Of a stretch of DNA of 64,000 bases, positions 20,143-29,563 are shown piece by piece (position 1 is the stretch's first letter; each line of letters begins with the position of its first letter). The stretch comes from Pseudomonas sp. PB120 (GTDB lineage Bacteria; Pseudomonadota; Gammaproteobacteria; Pseudomonadales; Pseudomonadaceae). The position numbers were made by a program, and so were the translations under genes. The notes under the pieces were generated by a model. It saw only the letters and a program-made list of their open reading frames with translations, had not been told where the DNA came from and searched no databases. The stretch lies in NCBI RefSeq assembly GCF_009761815.1, contig NZ_RWIN01000038.1:62001-126000 (forward strand), in the 5' to 3' direction.

Positions 20143-22536
20143 CTATGTTGCAGGCGAAACCGGCTTCGCCAGTTCAATCCCCGCCGCCCCCAGGCGCTTG
20201 AGAATCTCGAACAACAGATCGCTTTTGGTCTTGCCGACGATTCTCGGGCTGTCGACGTAACCGGTGACCGTCAAGGTGATGCCGTCGGAGTTGAGTTTGC
20301 TGAAGCGGACGTAAGGCGCAGGTTTGTCGAGGATGGTTTCATGTTCGCAATAGGTGTCGTGCAACAGGCTTTTCACTTGCTCGGGGTCGATGTCCAGCGG
20401 GAACACCAGTTCAAGTGTCGCCACCCCTTGCGCACTGCCGCCCATGGTCACGTTGCGCAGGTTCTGCGAAATAAGTTGTGAGTTCGGCACGATGACGATC
20501 GAGCGGTCGCTGAGCTGAATTTCCGTGGCCCTGACGTTGATGCGCCGAATATCACCCTCAACCCCGCTGATGCTGATCAGGTCGCCAACCTTGACCGGGC
20601 GCTCTGTCAGCAAAATCAGCCCCGAGACGAAGTTTTTGACAATCTCCTGCAAGCCGAAACCGATCCCCACCGACAAGGCACTGACGATCCACGCCAGGTT
20701 CGTCCACTTGATCCCCATCGAAGACAGCGTCAGTAAAATCACCAAGGCATAGCCGATATTGGCGAAGAGTGTGCTGAGGGACGCAATCATCCCGGGGTCC
20801 ATATTGGTTTTCGGCAGGAATTCGTTATCCAGCCATCGGCGCAGCGATCGAATCAGGTAGATGCCAATCAACAATGCCAGCACGGCGTTCAGCAAGTGCC
20901 CCGGGATGATGTTCAACTTGCGCAAGCCATCGCCGCCGAGAATGGCGAAGGTCTGGGTCACCAGTTGCCCGAGCGTGGTGCCGACGCCGCCGACAAACAT
21001 CGAAATGATGGCGAGCAGCAATAAAGTCGCGCGACCCACCCCGGATAAAACGACCGACACTTGCTCAAGGCGCTCATCGCCGATCCCCAGCAACTGCTTG
21101 AACCCCTTGCCGCTGGAACTCTTGGGTGAAAACAGATGCTCGCAGCCATCTTTGTACAACTGAATGAGCAAGTAGAAACCGGACAGGATGATGTAAACCC
21201 ATACCAGCTCATAGGTGATGAACCGTGCCAGGGAGACATAACCGATCAACAGCGCAGCCATTGATACAACGATCGCAAGGCTGGCCAGAGAATAGATCAG
21301 GCCCGCCAGGGTCGTTCTCGACTCGGGGGCCTCACCGGTCGCCGCCACGGCTCTCCGGGCTTTGCTGACGCGGCGGAATAACGCGGCGAAAATCAGGGTG
21401 ACCACCAGCGCAATGACACCCCGGCTGAACAGTATGGTTTCGCTGCTCATGCCGGTGACATTGGTGACTTGCGCCGATCCCACCAGCAGCAATAGCGCGA
21501 AGGCCAGAAAACGGGGAAAGGGTTTCATCGCCAGGGCGACGGGGTCGGCAATCGACGGCAGGCGCCACGAAGGATGTTGAGTCGACAACAACGCCCGACT
21601 CAACCCGGTGATCAGCACACAGGTATAAATGACTTTTTCGAACTCGTCGGCGAAGTTCTGAATCATGGGCGTCAAAGGCACCTGACGCGTCAGTGCATAA
21701 AACAGCAGGTGTATCGCAAAAGCGGTCGTCAATACGGTGGCCGCCGCAGACGCCAATGCCAGCGTGCTTCGACGCAAACGCCCTTCAGGCATGCGATGGA
21801 TGCAAAACCAGGTAAACACCCGTTCTGCAATACGTCGGCCCCAGGTCCAGATCGCCAGCGCGAGCAAGATCAGTACAACCCCATACAAACGCTGTCCCGG
21901 TTGCCATGCGACCTTGATCGCGCTGCTGGCCTGCTCGATAAAGTCGCGCAGTCGCTGGCGGTCTTCCAATGGGGGGTTGAACAACGGCGCCCAGAACACC
22001 GGGGCCAGAATGCTGCCGCTGCGCAATGTGACTTCAGATTCCAGAAGGCTGCGCCGAATCCCCGCAATTTGGATGATCAGGTCGGCCGCATTTCGCCTGA
22101 GTGTCGCCAGGGTCTTCAAGTTGGCATCGACGGTACTTTTCTGTCGGGACAGGGACTCTCTTTGTGTCGCGATTTCCGATTTTTCCGACACGACTTCGGC
22201 GGGCAGTACTGGACCCAGCACATCGAGTTGGGCTTGCAGTTGTTTATGTTCCGGCAGTAGCGATGACTGCAGGAGGTCCACATCATTGATAAACAACTGC
22301 AGGGAATCTTGCAGGCCGACCATCTGGGTGAGGTTATTGGCCAGCGAAACCTGTTGTTTGATCTGGTCGAGCCTGATTTGCAGGCCTTGCAGGTCACTTT
22401 GTGACACGGCAAAAGACGAAGTGCCCTGCGAGGAGATGGCCGAGGCAGCCCCGACTGCCGGCAGCGCACCGAAGCTCGCCCCCGACAGTGCGATCACGAA
22501 CAGCAGGATGAATTTCAGTGCAGGACGCATTGGCAT
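20143..22536 (-). CDS. MscS-family mechanosensitive channel with DUF3772 periplasmic domain
   Basis: A 797-aa inner-membrane protein. A signal peptide-like N terminus (ending near VGAASA) is followed by a coiled periplasmic region (about residues 45-160) that resembles DUF3772. About ten hydrophobic segments follow, and then the MscS core: the pore helix SALSVGIGFGLQEIVKNFVSG, the beta domain (VKVGDLISISGVEGDI, IVPNSQLI) and a C-terminal mixed domain. Such channels release solutes on hypo-osmotic shock. It stands alone between selC and the exporter operon, on the same strand as the latter. ATG 22530 is an alternative start two codons in. Confidence 0.88.
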   Translation of the reverse strand: MPMRPALKFILLFVIALSGASFGALPAVGAASAISSQGTSSFAVSQSDLQGLQIRLDQIKQQVSLANNLTQMVGLQDSLQLFINDVDLLQSSLLPEHKQLQAQLDVLGPVLPAEVVSEKSEIATQRESLSRQKSTVDANLKTLATLRRNAADLIIQIAGIRRSLLESEVTLRSGSILAPVFWAPLFNPPLEDRQRLRDFIEQASSAIKVAWQPGQRLYGVVLILLALAIWTWGRRIAERVFTWFCIHRMPEGRLRRSTLALASAAATVLTTAFAIHLLFYALTRQVPLTPMIQNFADEFEKVIYTCVLITGLSRALLSTQHPSWRLPSIADPVALAMKPFPRFLAFALLLLVGSAQVTNVTGMSSETILFSRGVIALVVTLIFAALFRRVSKARRAVAATGEAPESRTTLAGLIYSLASLAIVVSMAALLIGYVSLARFITYELVWVYIILSGFYLLIQLYKDGCEHLFSPKSSSGKGFKQLLGIGDERLEQVSVVLSGVGRATLLLLAIISMFVGGVGTTLGQLVTQTFAILGGDGLRKLNIIPGHLLNAVLALLIGIYLIRSLRRWLDNEFLPKTNMDPGMIASLSTLFANIGYALVILLTLSSMGIKWTNLAWIVSALSVGIGFGLQEIVKNFVSGLILLTERPVKVGDLISISGVEGDIRRINVRATEIQLSDRSIVIVPNSQLISQNLRNVTMGGSAQGVATLELVFPLDIDPEQVKSLLHDTYCEHETILDKPAPYVRFSKLNSDGITLTVTGYVDSPRIVGKTKSDLLFEILKRLGAAGIELAKPVSPAT

Positions 22537-22605
22537 GACCCAGCGGCTTTAGCCATTGAGGTTAGGCCATGGTGTGTATCGGTGCGAAAAAATGTGCTGC
22601 ATGGC

Positions 22606-23631
22606 CTATTGCTCTCGAGCTTCACCGGTTTGCCGCTGATCGAGCAGATGAACCATCAGGCAGGCGTACAACGTCACGGCGACGAACAACCCCATGCGCA
22701 CCGCAAACGCGGTGTAGACATCCTTGCCCGCCGCGCTGTCCTGCACTGACTGGCCCAGCAGGATAATCAGTGTGATCAGGGTATTGAGCCAGAGCCCGGG
22801 GCCGAAGCGGGTCGGGCTCAAGGCGTACAGCTTGCGCGCCAGCACCAGGCCGAACAGCAGCATCCACAGGAAGAACATCCACACGTGCACAAACAGGCTG
22901 AGGGCGCTCCAGAACACGATCGCCAGCAGGCCGCCGAGCAGCGTCGAACCGACCAATTCGCGCCCGGCGGTGCGGGCGGTGGTGGTCGAGGATTGCTGGC
23001 CAAGGGTGACGGCCTTGAGAATGATCGGCAGATAACTGGCCGGGTCAATCAGCGCCAGCAAAAACGTGGGTAACACGATCAGGGTTGCACGCAGCGCCAC
23101 CCGGGCGACTTCATCGACCGGCAAGGTCGGGGCTTTCGGTGGCGATGGAGCGTTGACCGGTTCTGGAAAAAGCCAATGACTGAAGGCCACGATCAGGACG
23201 GCGAGCAGCAAGCCTTTGACCAGCGCGCCGATGACCGTCAGCGCCAGATCGAAATCGGCCACGCCCGCCGAGGAAATCATGGTCAGGCCGATCACCAGGA
23301 ACGTGACGATCAAGGTATTGCCGCCGCTCAGCCCAAAACGGAAGGCCAGGAACAGACAGACGCCGATCAGCAGGACGCCGCTGACCGGGTAATAACGCAA
23401 GATGGCAATCAACAACAGACCGACGCCCGTGGTCAACATCGCGGCCACGGCGAGCACCAGCCCGGCCTTGAAGGGCAGCGGCCGATTCAGGCTCGCGAGC
23501 AGCAACACGCACAGCACCGGCGCCAGAAACGGGATCGGAAACGCCAGCCCGAAGCTGACCGCGAGGCACACCGCCGTACCAGTGGCCAAGCGCAATGCGC
23601 GTTGCGCCCGGGGGTTTCGCTCAATAGGCAT
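22606..23631 (-). CDS. DUF2955 inner-membrane protein of an exporter
   Basis: A 341-aa polytopic protein with two sets of roughly four or five hydrophobic helices, a layout shared by the DUF2955/aromatic-acid exporter (AaeB, FUSC-like) group. It is the last gene of a three-gene unit with an HlyD-type adaptor and an outer-membrane factor, and overlaps the adaptor gene by 11 bases. By position it should be the inner-membrane pump, probably proton driven. The substrate is unknown; AaeAB relatives export hydroxylated aromatic acids. The DUF name is recognised from sequence character, not from a search. Confidence 0.78.
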   Translation of the reverse strand: MPIERNPRAQRALRLATGTAVCLAVSFGLAFPIPFLAPVLCVLLLASLNRPLPFKAGLVLAVAAMLTTGVGLLLIAILRYYPVSGVLLIGVCLFLAFRFGLSGGNTLIVTFLVIGLTMISSAGVADFDLALTVIGALVKGLLLAVLIVAFSHWLFPEPVNAPSPPKAPTLPVDEVARVALRATLIVLPTFLLALIDPASYLPIILKAVTLGQQSSTTTARTAGRELVGSTLLGGLLAIVFWSALSLFVHVWMFFLWMLLFGLVLARKLYALSPTRFGPGLWLNTLITLIILLGQSVQDSAAGKDVYTAFAVRMGLFVAVTLYACLMVHLLDQRQTGEAREQ

Positions 23632-24760
23632 AGGACAACCAGCTCATGAACCCGAGGAACAGTCGGCCCAGCACATTCAACGGATTGCCCTGGGTCGGGA
23701 AGGCCATGACTTCGGCTTGCCCGCCGGCACGCACGGCGGTGCTGTCCCGTAGCACGCGTCTGGCGTCCTCGGAAAATTCGATGATCACCGGAAAGCGCTG
23801 GGCCGGGCGCAGCCAGTCGCGGCTGTTCTGCACGGTGGGCAGGCTGCCGGGTGCGGTGGGTTGGCCGACGCTGACGCCATAACCGACGCTGCGCACCCGG
23901 CCTTCGAACACCTCGCCCGGCAACGCGTCGAGCACAATCCGCACCGGCGTGCCGACGTCGACCCGCCCCAGGTTGTTCTCGGTCATGTCCGCGCTGATCC
24001 ACACATCGTGAATGGCGATCAGGGTCATGACCGGGCTGCCGGCGGCGGCGAACTGGCCGACGTCGGTGCGCAGATCGGTGATCAGCCCCGCCGAACGGGC
24101 ACGAATCTGCGCATTGCTCAGGTCCAGTTCGGCCTTGGCCAGCGCCGTGGCCGCGCTGCGCAGGGACGCGTTGTCTTCGTTGCTGCCGCCTTCCTGTTCG
24201 CGCGCCCGCTGCACTTCGGCAATGGCGGCGGCCACCTTGCTGGCCGCCTGTTCGCGGTTGGCCCGCGAGACTTCCAGCAGGCGCACGGAAACGGTGCCCG
24301 GGTCTTCGCGGTACAAGCCTTCAAGCCGTTGATTGTCCTGCCGAGTCTTGAGCTCGTTGGCTTGCGCCGCTCGCAGGTTGGCTTGCGCCGAGGCGATGCC
24401 GGCGGTACTGGCGCCGATCTGCCGACGGGTCGATTCAAGGTCTGCCCGTGCCCGGTCGACGGCAATCTGATAGGGCTGCGGGTCCACTTCAAACAGGACG
24501 TCGCCGGCCTTGACGTCCTGGTTGTTGCGCACGTTGACCCGGGTCACCCGGCCTGCCACTTCGGATGCGACCGGAATGACAAACGCACCCACTCGAGCCT
24601 GCTGGGTATAGGGCGTGAATCGGTCGGCCAACACGTACCAGGCCAGGCTGAGGACAATCAGCAACACCACCCACTTGACGCCTTTTTTCGACGGGTCGGC
24701 GGCCGGCGCAGGCGGTGGGGAGGCGGGCGCATTGGCGGAGGGCTGCGCGGCTTCACTCAT
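23621..24760 (-). CDS. HlyD/EmrA-family periplasmic adaptor
   Basis: A 379-aa membrane-fusion protein. The N-terminal cytosolic tail is Ala/Pro rich, followed by one helix VVLLIVLSLAWYVLA (about residues 31-45). The first lipoyl half begins VASEVAGRVTRVNVRNNQDV, a long alpha-helical hairpin spans about 90-200, and the second lipoyl half and beta-barrel follow (DVGQFAAAGSPVMTLIA, VGTPVRIVLDALP). It bridges the DUF2955 pump and the outer-membrane factor. It overlaps its neighbours by 8 bases (upstream) and 11 bases (downstream), so all three are one operon. Confidence 0.9.
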   Translation of the reverse strand: MSEAAQPSANAPASPPPAPAADPSKKGVKWVVLLIVLSLAWYVLADRFTPYTQQARVGAFVIPVASEVAGRVTRVNVRNNQDVKAGDVLFEVDPQPYQIAVDRARADLESTRRQIGASTAGIASAQANLRAAQANELKTRQDNQRLEGLYREDPGTVSVRLLEVSRANREQAASKVAAAIAEVQRAREQEGGSNEDNASLRSAATALAKAELDLSNAQIRARSAGLITDLRTDVGQFAAAGSPVMTLIAIHDVWISADMTENNLGRVDVGTPVRIVLDALPGEVFEGRVRSVGYGVSVGQPTAPGSLPTVQNSRDWLRPAQRFPVIIEFSEDARRVLRDSTAVRAGGQAEVMAFPTQGNPLNVLGRLFLGFMSWLSYAY

Positions 24761-26309
24761 GGGCGTTTACCTTGTCGGGAATAGGGTAGGCGGGTGGCGC
24801 AGCTTCAGGTTCCTTCAGTAAATCGCCCCAGTCCGTGCGTTTTTCCATTTGCTGGCGGGTGGCCGGATCGACTTTCGGCAAGGCGCTGTACCATCCGCCG
24901 CCCAGGGCCCGGTACAAGGCAATCACATTGCTCACCGCATTGCTGCGGGCAATCAGGTAGTTGTCCTGTTGATCGAGCAATGCACTCTGCGCGTCCAGCA
25001 CTCGCTGGAAATCTGAATAGCCTTCGCGGTATTGCGTGTTGGCCAGCACCAGCGAACGCTTGGCGGCGATTTCGGCCTCACGCAGGATGCGTTCGCGTTC
25101 AAGGGATTTGATCAGGCCGCTGGCCGCGTCATCCGCTTCCCGGGCAGCCTGGCGAACCTTGTCACGATAGGCCTCGATCAGCTGCTGCAATCGCGCATCC
25201 TGCACGCGCACGTTGTTGCTGATCTGGCCATGGTCGAACAGGTTCCAGCGCAGGCTGGGGCCACCGATCAGGTCCAGGCTCCGGGACGTGCCGTTCAGGG
25301 TGTCGGCCGACCAGACGATGCTGCCCAGCAAGGTCAGCGATGGATAGAAATCGCTTTCGGCGACGCCGATCAGCGCCGACTGTGCGGCGACATTCAACTC
25401 GGCGGCGCGCACATCCGGTCGACGCAACAGCAAACTGGCCGGCACGTCTTGCAGCACGGCGCGGTCGACCAGCGGGATCAACCCGGCATTCTCCGCCAGT
25501 TGCGGCAACGCGCCGGGGGGCTGGCCGATCAATACGGCCAAGGCATTGCGGGTGCGCAAAAACTGGTCTTCGAGGTTGGGGATGGTGCTCAACGTGCCCA
25601 GGTACTGCGTCTTGGCTTGTTGCAGGTCGAGTTCGGCGCTCTGGCCGCTGCGGAAGAGCTTTTCGGTGATCTCGAAGCTGCGTTTCTGCTGGTTGGCGTT
25701 TTCCCGTGCGACCTGGAGGCGGGCTTCAAGGGTGCGCAACGAAAAATAGGTATCGGCCACCTGCGCCCGCAGCAGGACGAGCACGTCTTCATAGTTGGCC
25801 TGGGCCGCGAAGTAACTGGCATCGGACGACTCGATGGCACGGCTGAAACGGCCCCAGAAATCCAGTTCCCAAGCGACGTCAAAGCCCGCGCTGTACTGCC
25901 AGAAATGGCTGTCCTGCGGGTTGGCCCCACCGGATTGCCGGCGGTTGACGTACAAACTGTCGGCGCTGGCTTGTTGCAGTTGCGGGTAAAGCCCGGCCTG
26001 GGCAATGCCCAGTTGCGCCCGGGCTTCCATCAGGCGCAGGCCGGCGATTTTCAGGCTGGAATTGTGCGCATCCGATTCTGCGATCAGGCGGTCGAGCACG
26101 GGGTCGGCAAACACATGCCACCACTGGCGGATGTCCGGGCTCTCGCCCCGCTGGCTGGATTGCTCAAGGGCAGGGGAGTCCCAATGCGCGACCCATTCTT
26201 CGCCGGGGGGCTGGAAGTCCGGGCCCAGCCGCACGCAGCCGCTGAGGCCGAGTAGGCCAAGCAGCAACAGGGGGCCCGAGCGAATCAACAGGGCGAAGCA
26301 TGCATGCAT
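24753..26309 (-). CDS. OprM/NodT-family outer-membrane efflux lipoprotein
   Basis: A TolC-type outer-membrane factor of 518 aa from ATG 26309, with a lipoprotein signal ending in LSGC; ATG 26345 is an alternative that adds 12 residues. The mature protein has the repeated helical architecture of the OMF family (RRPDVRAAELNVAAQSALIGVA, with a similar repeat earlier). It forms the trans-outer-membrane duct for the adaptor and DUF2955 pump downstream. The promoter lies in the 26.3-26.5 kb gap that also drives the divergent quinone oxidoreductase operon and holds the 40-bp repeat element. Co-regulation is possible but not shown. Confidence 0.88.
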   Translation of the reverse strand: MHACFALLIRSGPLLLLGLLGLSGCVRLGPDFQPPGEEWVAHWDSPALEQSSQRGESPDIRQWWHVFADPVLDRLIAESDAHNSSLKIAGLRLMEARAQLGIAQAGLYPQLQQASADSLYVNRRQSGGANPQDSHFWQYSAGFDVAWELDFWGRFSRAIESSDASYFAAQANYEDVLVLLRAQVADTYFSLRTLEARLQVARENANQQKRSFEITEKLFRSGQSAELDLQQAKTQYLGTLSTIPNLEDQFLRTRNALAVLIGQPPGALPQLAENAGLIPLVDRAVLQDVPASLLLRRPDVRAAELNVAAQSALIGVAESDFYPSLTLLGSIVWSADTLNGTSRSLDLIGGPSLRWNLFDHGQISNNVRVQDARLQQLIEAYRDKVRQAAREADDAASGLIKSLERERILREAEIAAKRSLVLANTQYREGYSDFQRVLDAQSALLDQQDNYLIARSNAVSNVIALYRALGGGWYSALPKVDPATRQQMEKRTDWGDLLKEPEAAPPAYPIPDKVNAHE

Positions 26310-26370
26310 CACTGGCAATCCACTGAGGATGATCAGTGGGAGCATAGACGCCCGCGCGCATCAGCAACTT

Positions 26371-26410
26371 TGTCATGAAATGAAAAGCCATTGTCGTCTG
26401 ATGAGAAGCG
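26371..26410 (+). promoter_or_regulatory. Direct-repeat element A (candidate AraC-family binding site)
   Basis: Two 17-bp copies, TGTCATGAAATGAAAAG (26371) and TGTCGTCTGATGAGAAG (26392), lie 21 bp apart, two helical turns, followed by CG. The 40-bp element matches element B at 34713-34752 in 34 of 40 positions. It ends 81 bases before the qor start, and a TACAGT minus-10-like hexamer is at 26429-26434. The phasing fits tandem half-sites of an AraC-family activator. Confidence 0.6.
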
Positions 26411-26491
26411 ATCAATAGGCCCGCGACCTACAGTCCAATCAGCGCAATTCGACGCAACTCGCCCATATTGCAGAGTGGAGAATAAGAAAAC

Positions 26492-27472
26492 ATGGCCAGA
26501 GCCGTTCGCTTCTATGAAACCGGTGGTCCCGAAGTGCTTCGTTACGAAGAGGTCGACGTCGGCGAGCCGGGTCCGGGCCAGGTTCGTCTTCGTCACGTGG
26601 CCGTCGGCCTCAATTATGCCGACACCTACTTTCGCAACGGCACTTACCCGATTCCGATGCCCAATGGCATGGGGGTTGAGGCCTCCGGTGTGGTCCAGGC
26701 TATCGGCGAAGGCGTGACCAACGTGCAAGTGGGTGATCGCGTCACCTACACCGGTTTTCTCAACACCCTGGGTGCCTACAGCACCGAGCGCCTGATTGCC
26801 GCTGCGCCGCTGATCAAGCTGCCGGAAACCATCAGTTTCGAGACCGCCGCTGCCATGACCATGCGCGGCCTGACGTCGTCGTACCTGATGCGGCGCATTT
26901 ATGATTTCAAGGCCGGCGACAGCATCTTGCTGCATGCCGCCGCCGGTGGTGTGGGCCTGATCGTTTCGCAATGGGCCAAGCTGCTGGGCTTGACGGTCAT
27001 CGGCACCGTGTCGACCGAGGCTAAGGGTGAGATCGCCCAGGCCCATGGCTGCGACCATGTCATCAATTACAGCCATGAAGACGTTGCCCAGCGTGTCCGC
27101 GAGCTGACGGATGGCGTCGGCGTCAACGTGGTGTTCGACAGCGTCGGCAAAAATACCTTCATGGGGTCGCTGGACTCGCTGAAACGACGTGGCCTGATGG
27201 TTTGCGTGGGCACGGCCTCCGGCCCGATCCCGGCGTTCGATCCGGTCATGCTGGCGATGAAGGGCTCGCTGTTCCTGACCCGTCCGGCCCTGGCTGACTA
27301 CATCGCCGACCCGGCGGAAAAAGCCGCGCTGGCAGGCGAACTGTTCGACCACGTCGGTAGCGGTCGGATCAAGATCGAGATCAACCAGCATTACGCGTTG
27401 CAGGATGCGGTACAGGCCCACCGTGACCTGGAATCGCGCAAGACCACCGGCTCGTCGATTTTCGTCATTTAA
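26492..27472 (+). CDS. qor: NADPH:quinone oxidoreductase, zinc-independent MDR family
   Basis: A 326-aa medium-chain reductase of the QorA type. It has GVEASGVVQAIG near residue 67, no structural or catalytic zinc cysteines, and the cofactor loop HAAAGGVGLIVSQWA about residues 150-164. Family members reduce quinones or enones by NADPH. It opens a run of seven genes on one strand, with a 12-base gap to the next, 81 bases past direct-repeat element A. In this operon it may instead reduce or oxidise a pathway intermediate. The ribosome site is GGAG upstream of ATG. Family firm, pathway role inferred. Confidence 0.88.
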   Translation: MARAVRFYETGGPEVLRYEEVDVGEPGPGQVRLRHVAVGLNYADTYFRNGTYPIPMPNGMGVEASGVVQAIGEGVTNVQVGDRVTYTGFLNTLGAYSTERLIAAAPLIKLPETISFETAAAMTMRGLTSSYLMRRIYDFKAGDSILLHAAAGGVGLIVSQWAKLLGLTVIGTVSTEAKGEIAQAHGCDHVINYSHEDVAQRVRELTDGVGVNVVFDSVGKNTFMGSLDSLKRRGLMVCVGTASGPIPAFDPVMLAMKGSLFLTRPALADYIADPAEKAALAGELFDHVGSGRIKIEINQHYALQDAVQAHRDLESRKTTGSSIFVI

Positions 27473-27484
27473 GGGAGTCCGGTC

Positions 27485-28333
27485 ATGAAAGTCGAACAAT
27501 TGACCAGCAACATCGGCGCGGAACTGATCGGCGTCAACCTCGCCGACGCGGTCCATGACGACGGTCTTTTTGCCGAGATTCGTGCTCAGTTGCTCACCCA
27601 TCGCGTGGTGTTCTTGCGCAATCAGGACATCACTCGCGCCGAGCACGTGGCCTTTGCCCGGCGCTTCGGCGAGCTGGAGGATCACCCGGTGGCCGGCAGC
27701 GATCCCGACCATCCGGGCCTGGTGCGCATCTACAAGCGACCAGACCAGCCAATGGACCGCTATGAGAACGCCTGGCACACCGATGCCACCTGGCGCGAAG
27801 CGCCGCCGATGGGCTGTGTGCTGCGCTGCGTGGAATGCCCTCCCGTGGGGGGCGACACCATGTGGGCGAACATGGTCGCAGCCTACGAAGGTTTGCCGGA
27901 TGACGTGAAAGTGAAGATCGCCGAGCTGCGCGCCCGGCACAGCATCGAGGCGAGTTTCGGTGCGGCCATGCCGATCGAAAAACGCCTGGGGCTGAAGGCC
28001 CTGTACCCGGATGCCGAGCACCCGGTGGTGCGCACCCACCCGGAAACCGGCGAGAAGGTGCTGTTCGTCAATGCCTTCACCACGCACTTCAGTAACTACC
28101 ACACCCCTGAACGGGTCCGTTTCGGCCAGGACGCCAACCCGGGTGCCGGCGAACTGCTGCGTTACCTGATCAGCCAGGCGTACATCCCGGAATACCAGGT
28201 GCGCTGGCGCTGGCAGCCCAACAGCATCGCGATCTGGGACAACCGCAGCACCCAGCATTACGCCGTCATGGACTACCCGCCGTGTCATCGCAAGATGGAA
28301 CGCGCCGGGATCATTGGCGACAAGACGTACTGA
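27485..28333 (+). CDS. TauD/TfdA-family alpha-ketoglutarate-dependent dioxygenase
   Basis: A 282-aa non-heme Fe(II) oxygenase. The facial triad is complete: His98 and Asp100 in AWHTDATW, and His258 in STQHYAVMDYP. Arg273 lies where TauD binds the alpha-ketoglutarate carboxylate. The reaction hydroxylates a substrate with O2 and alpha-ketoglutarate; TauD and TfdA relatives act on taurine, sulfonates, phenoxyacetates or sulfate esters. The preceding gene is 12 bases upstream, so they are co-transcribed. The substrate is not known. The first BKACE gene follows after an 87-base gap with a hairpin. Confidence 0.92.
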   Translation: MKVEQLTSNIGAELIGVNLADAVHDDGLFAEIRAQLLTHRVVFLRNQDITRAEHVAFARRFGELEDHPVAGSDPDHPGLVRIYKRPDQPMDRYENAWHTDATWREAPPMGCVLRCVECPPVGGDTMWANMVAAYEGLPDDVKVKIAELRARHSIEASFGAAMPIEKRLGLKALYPDAEHPVVRTHPETGEKVLFVNAFTTHFSNYHTPERVRFGQDANPGAGELLRYLISQAYIPEYQVRWRWQPNSIAIWDNRSTQHYAVMDYPPCHRKMERAGIIGDKTY

Positions 28334-28364
28334 TTCACCCCTTCTGCATTCGCTCTCGTAAACA

Positions 28365-28393
28365 CGCCTGCCCGGCACGACTCCGGGTGGGCG
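28365..28393 (+). other. Intercistronic hairpin between the dioxygenase and BKACE genes
   Basis: CGCCTGCCCGG pairs along 11 bases (two G-U) with CCGGGTGGGCG around CACGACT. No T-run follows, so processing, attenuation or stabilisation is likelier than termination. Confidence 0.55.
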
Positions 28394-28420
28394 GGACAAT
28401 CATAAGAACTGGAGTAAACC

Positions 28421-29473
28421 ATGCAATTCTTCGACGATTCCCTGCACCCGGAAAACATGGAAAAGGTGGTCATTACCGTGGCCCCGTACGGCCCGGAATG
28501 GATGCCTGAAGACTTCCCCGAAGACATCCCGCTGACCATGGACGAGCAAGTCCAGAAAGCGGTCGATTGCTACGAAGCAGGCGCGACCGTGTTGCACCTT
28601 CACGTGCGTGAACTGGACGGCAAGGGCTCCAAGCGCCTGTCCAAGTTCAACGAACTGATCGCCGGCGTACGCGAAGCCGTGCCAGACATGATCATCCAGG
28701 TCGGCGGTTCGATTTCCTTCGCCCCTGAAAGCGATGGCGAGGCGGCCAAGTGGCTGTCCGACGACACGCGCCACATGCTGGCCGAGCTGACGCCAAAACC
28801 GGATCAGGTCACGGTGGCGATCAACACCACCCAGATGAACATCATGGAATTGCTGTACCCGGAATACCTGGAAGGCACGTCCCTGGCCAACCCGGCTATT
28901 CAGGCCGCCTACAGTGAAATGACCGTACCGGCCGGCCCGGCCTGGGTCATCGAGCACCTCAAGCGCCTGATGGACAACGGCATCCAGCCGCATTTCCAGC
29001 TGACCGGCATGCATGCCATGGAAACCCTGGAACGCCTGGTGCGCAAGGGCCTGTACATGGGGCCGTTGAACCTGACCTGGATTGGTATCGGCGGCGGTTT
29101 CGACGGCCCGAACCCGTTCAACTTCTTCAACTTCATCCACCGCGCGCCGGACGGTTGCACCCTGACTTCCGAATCGCTGCTGAAAAACGTCATGCCGTTC
29201 AACACCATGTCGATGGCCATGGGCATGCACCCGCGCGTGGGCAATGAAGACACTATCATTGATCACAAGGGCGACCGTTTCAGCTCGGTGGCGCAGATTC
29301 AGCAGACCGTGCGCATCGCCCATGAACTGGGTCGTGAAATCGCCACCGGCAAAGAAGCCCGCGAGATCTATCGTATCGGTGTGCAGTACCAGAGTATCGA
29401 AGAAACCCTGTTGGCCAACGGCATGTCGCCCAACCGCAAACCGGGTCAAAAAGGTGTACCGCAACGCGGCTGA
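28421..29473 (+). CDS. BKACE (DUF849) beta-keto acid cleavage enzyme
   Basis: A 350-aa TIM-barrel enzyme of the 3-keto-5-aminohexanoate cleavage family. The metal ligands His59 and His61 are in LHLHVRE. Family members condense a beta-keto acid with acetyl-CoA and split it into acetoacetate and a new acyl-CoA; the specificity varies widely and includes carnitine-derived dehydrocarnitine. Good GGAG ribosome site seven bases before ATG. Its position between a dioxygenase and an MFS transporter suggests that a hydroxylated, then oxidised substrate is delivered to it. The substrate is not predictable from what I can see. Confidence 0.92.
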   Translation: MQFFDDSLHPENMEKVVITVAPYGPEWMPEDFPEDIPLTMDEQVQKAVDCYEAGATVLHLHVRELDGKGSKRLSKFNELIAGVREAVPDMIIQVGGSISFAPESDGEAAKWLSDDTRHMLAELTPKPDQVTVAINTTQMNIMELLYPEYLEGTSLANPAIQAAYSEMTVPAGPAWVIEHLKRLMDNGIQPHFQLTGMHAMETLERLVRKGLYMGPLNLTWIGIGGGFDGPNPFNFFNFIHRAPDGCTLTSESLLKNVMPFNTMSMAMGMHPRVGNEDTIIDHKGDRFSSVAQIQQTVRIAHELGREIATGKEAREIYRIGVQYQSIEETLLANGMSPNRKPGQKGVPQRG

Positions 29474-29489
29474 CCGGCCGTTGGGGCGG

Positions 29490-29504
29490 GAGGCCGCTGG
29501 CCTC
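29490..29504 (+). other. Small intercistronic hairpin upstream of the MFS gene
   Basis: GAGGCC and GGCCTC pair as a 6-bp stem with a three-base loop. No T-run follows. It lies in the 90-base gap after the BKACE stop; the rest of that gap is AT-rich and ends in the strong site GAGGAGG. Confidence 0.4.
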
Positions 29505-29563
29505 TCGCTCGCTGCTCTACATAAAGCTCGATAACAACAAAAATAAAGTTCCGAGGAGGCTGC

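Noticed and set aside
26333-28399. Very long minus-strand open frame opposite qor and the dioxygenase
   Set aside because: It is a shadow of two genes with complete catalytic motifs; GC-rich codons leave the opposite frame open.
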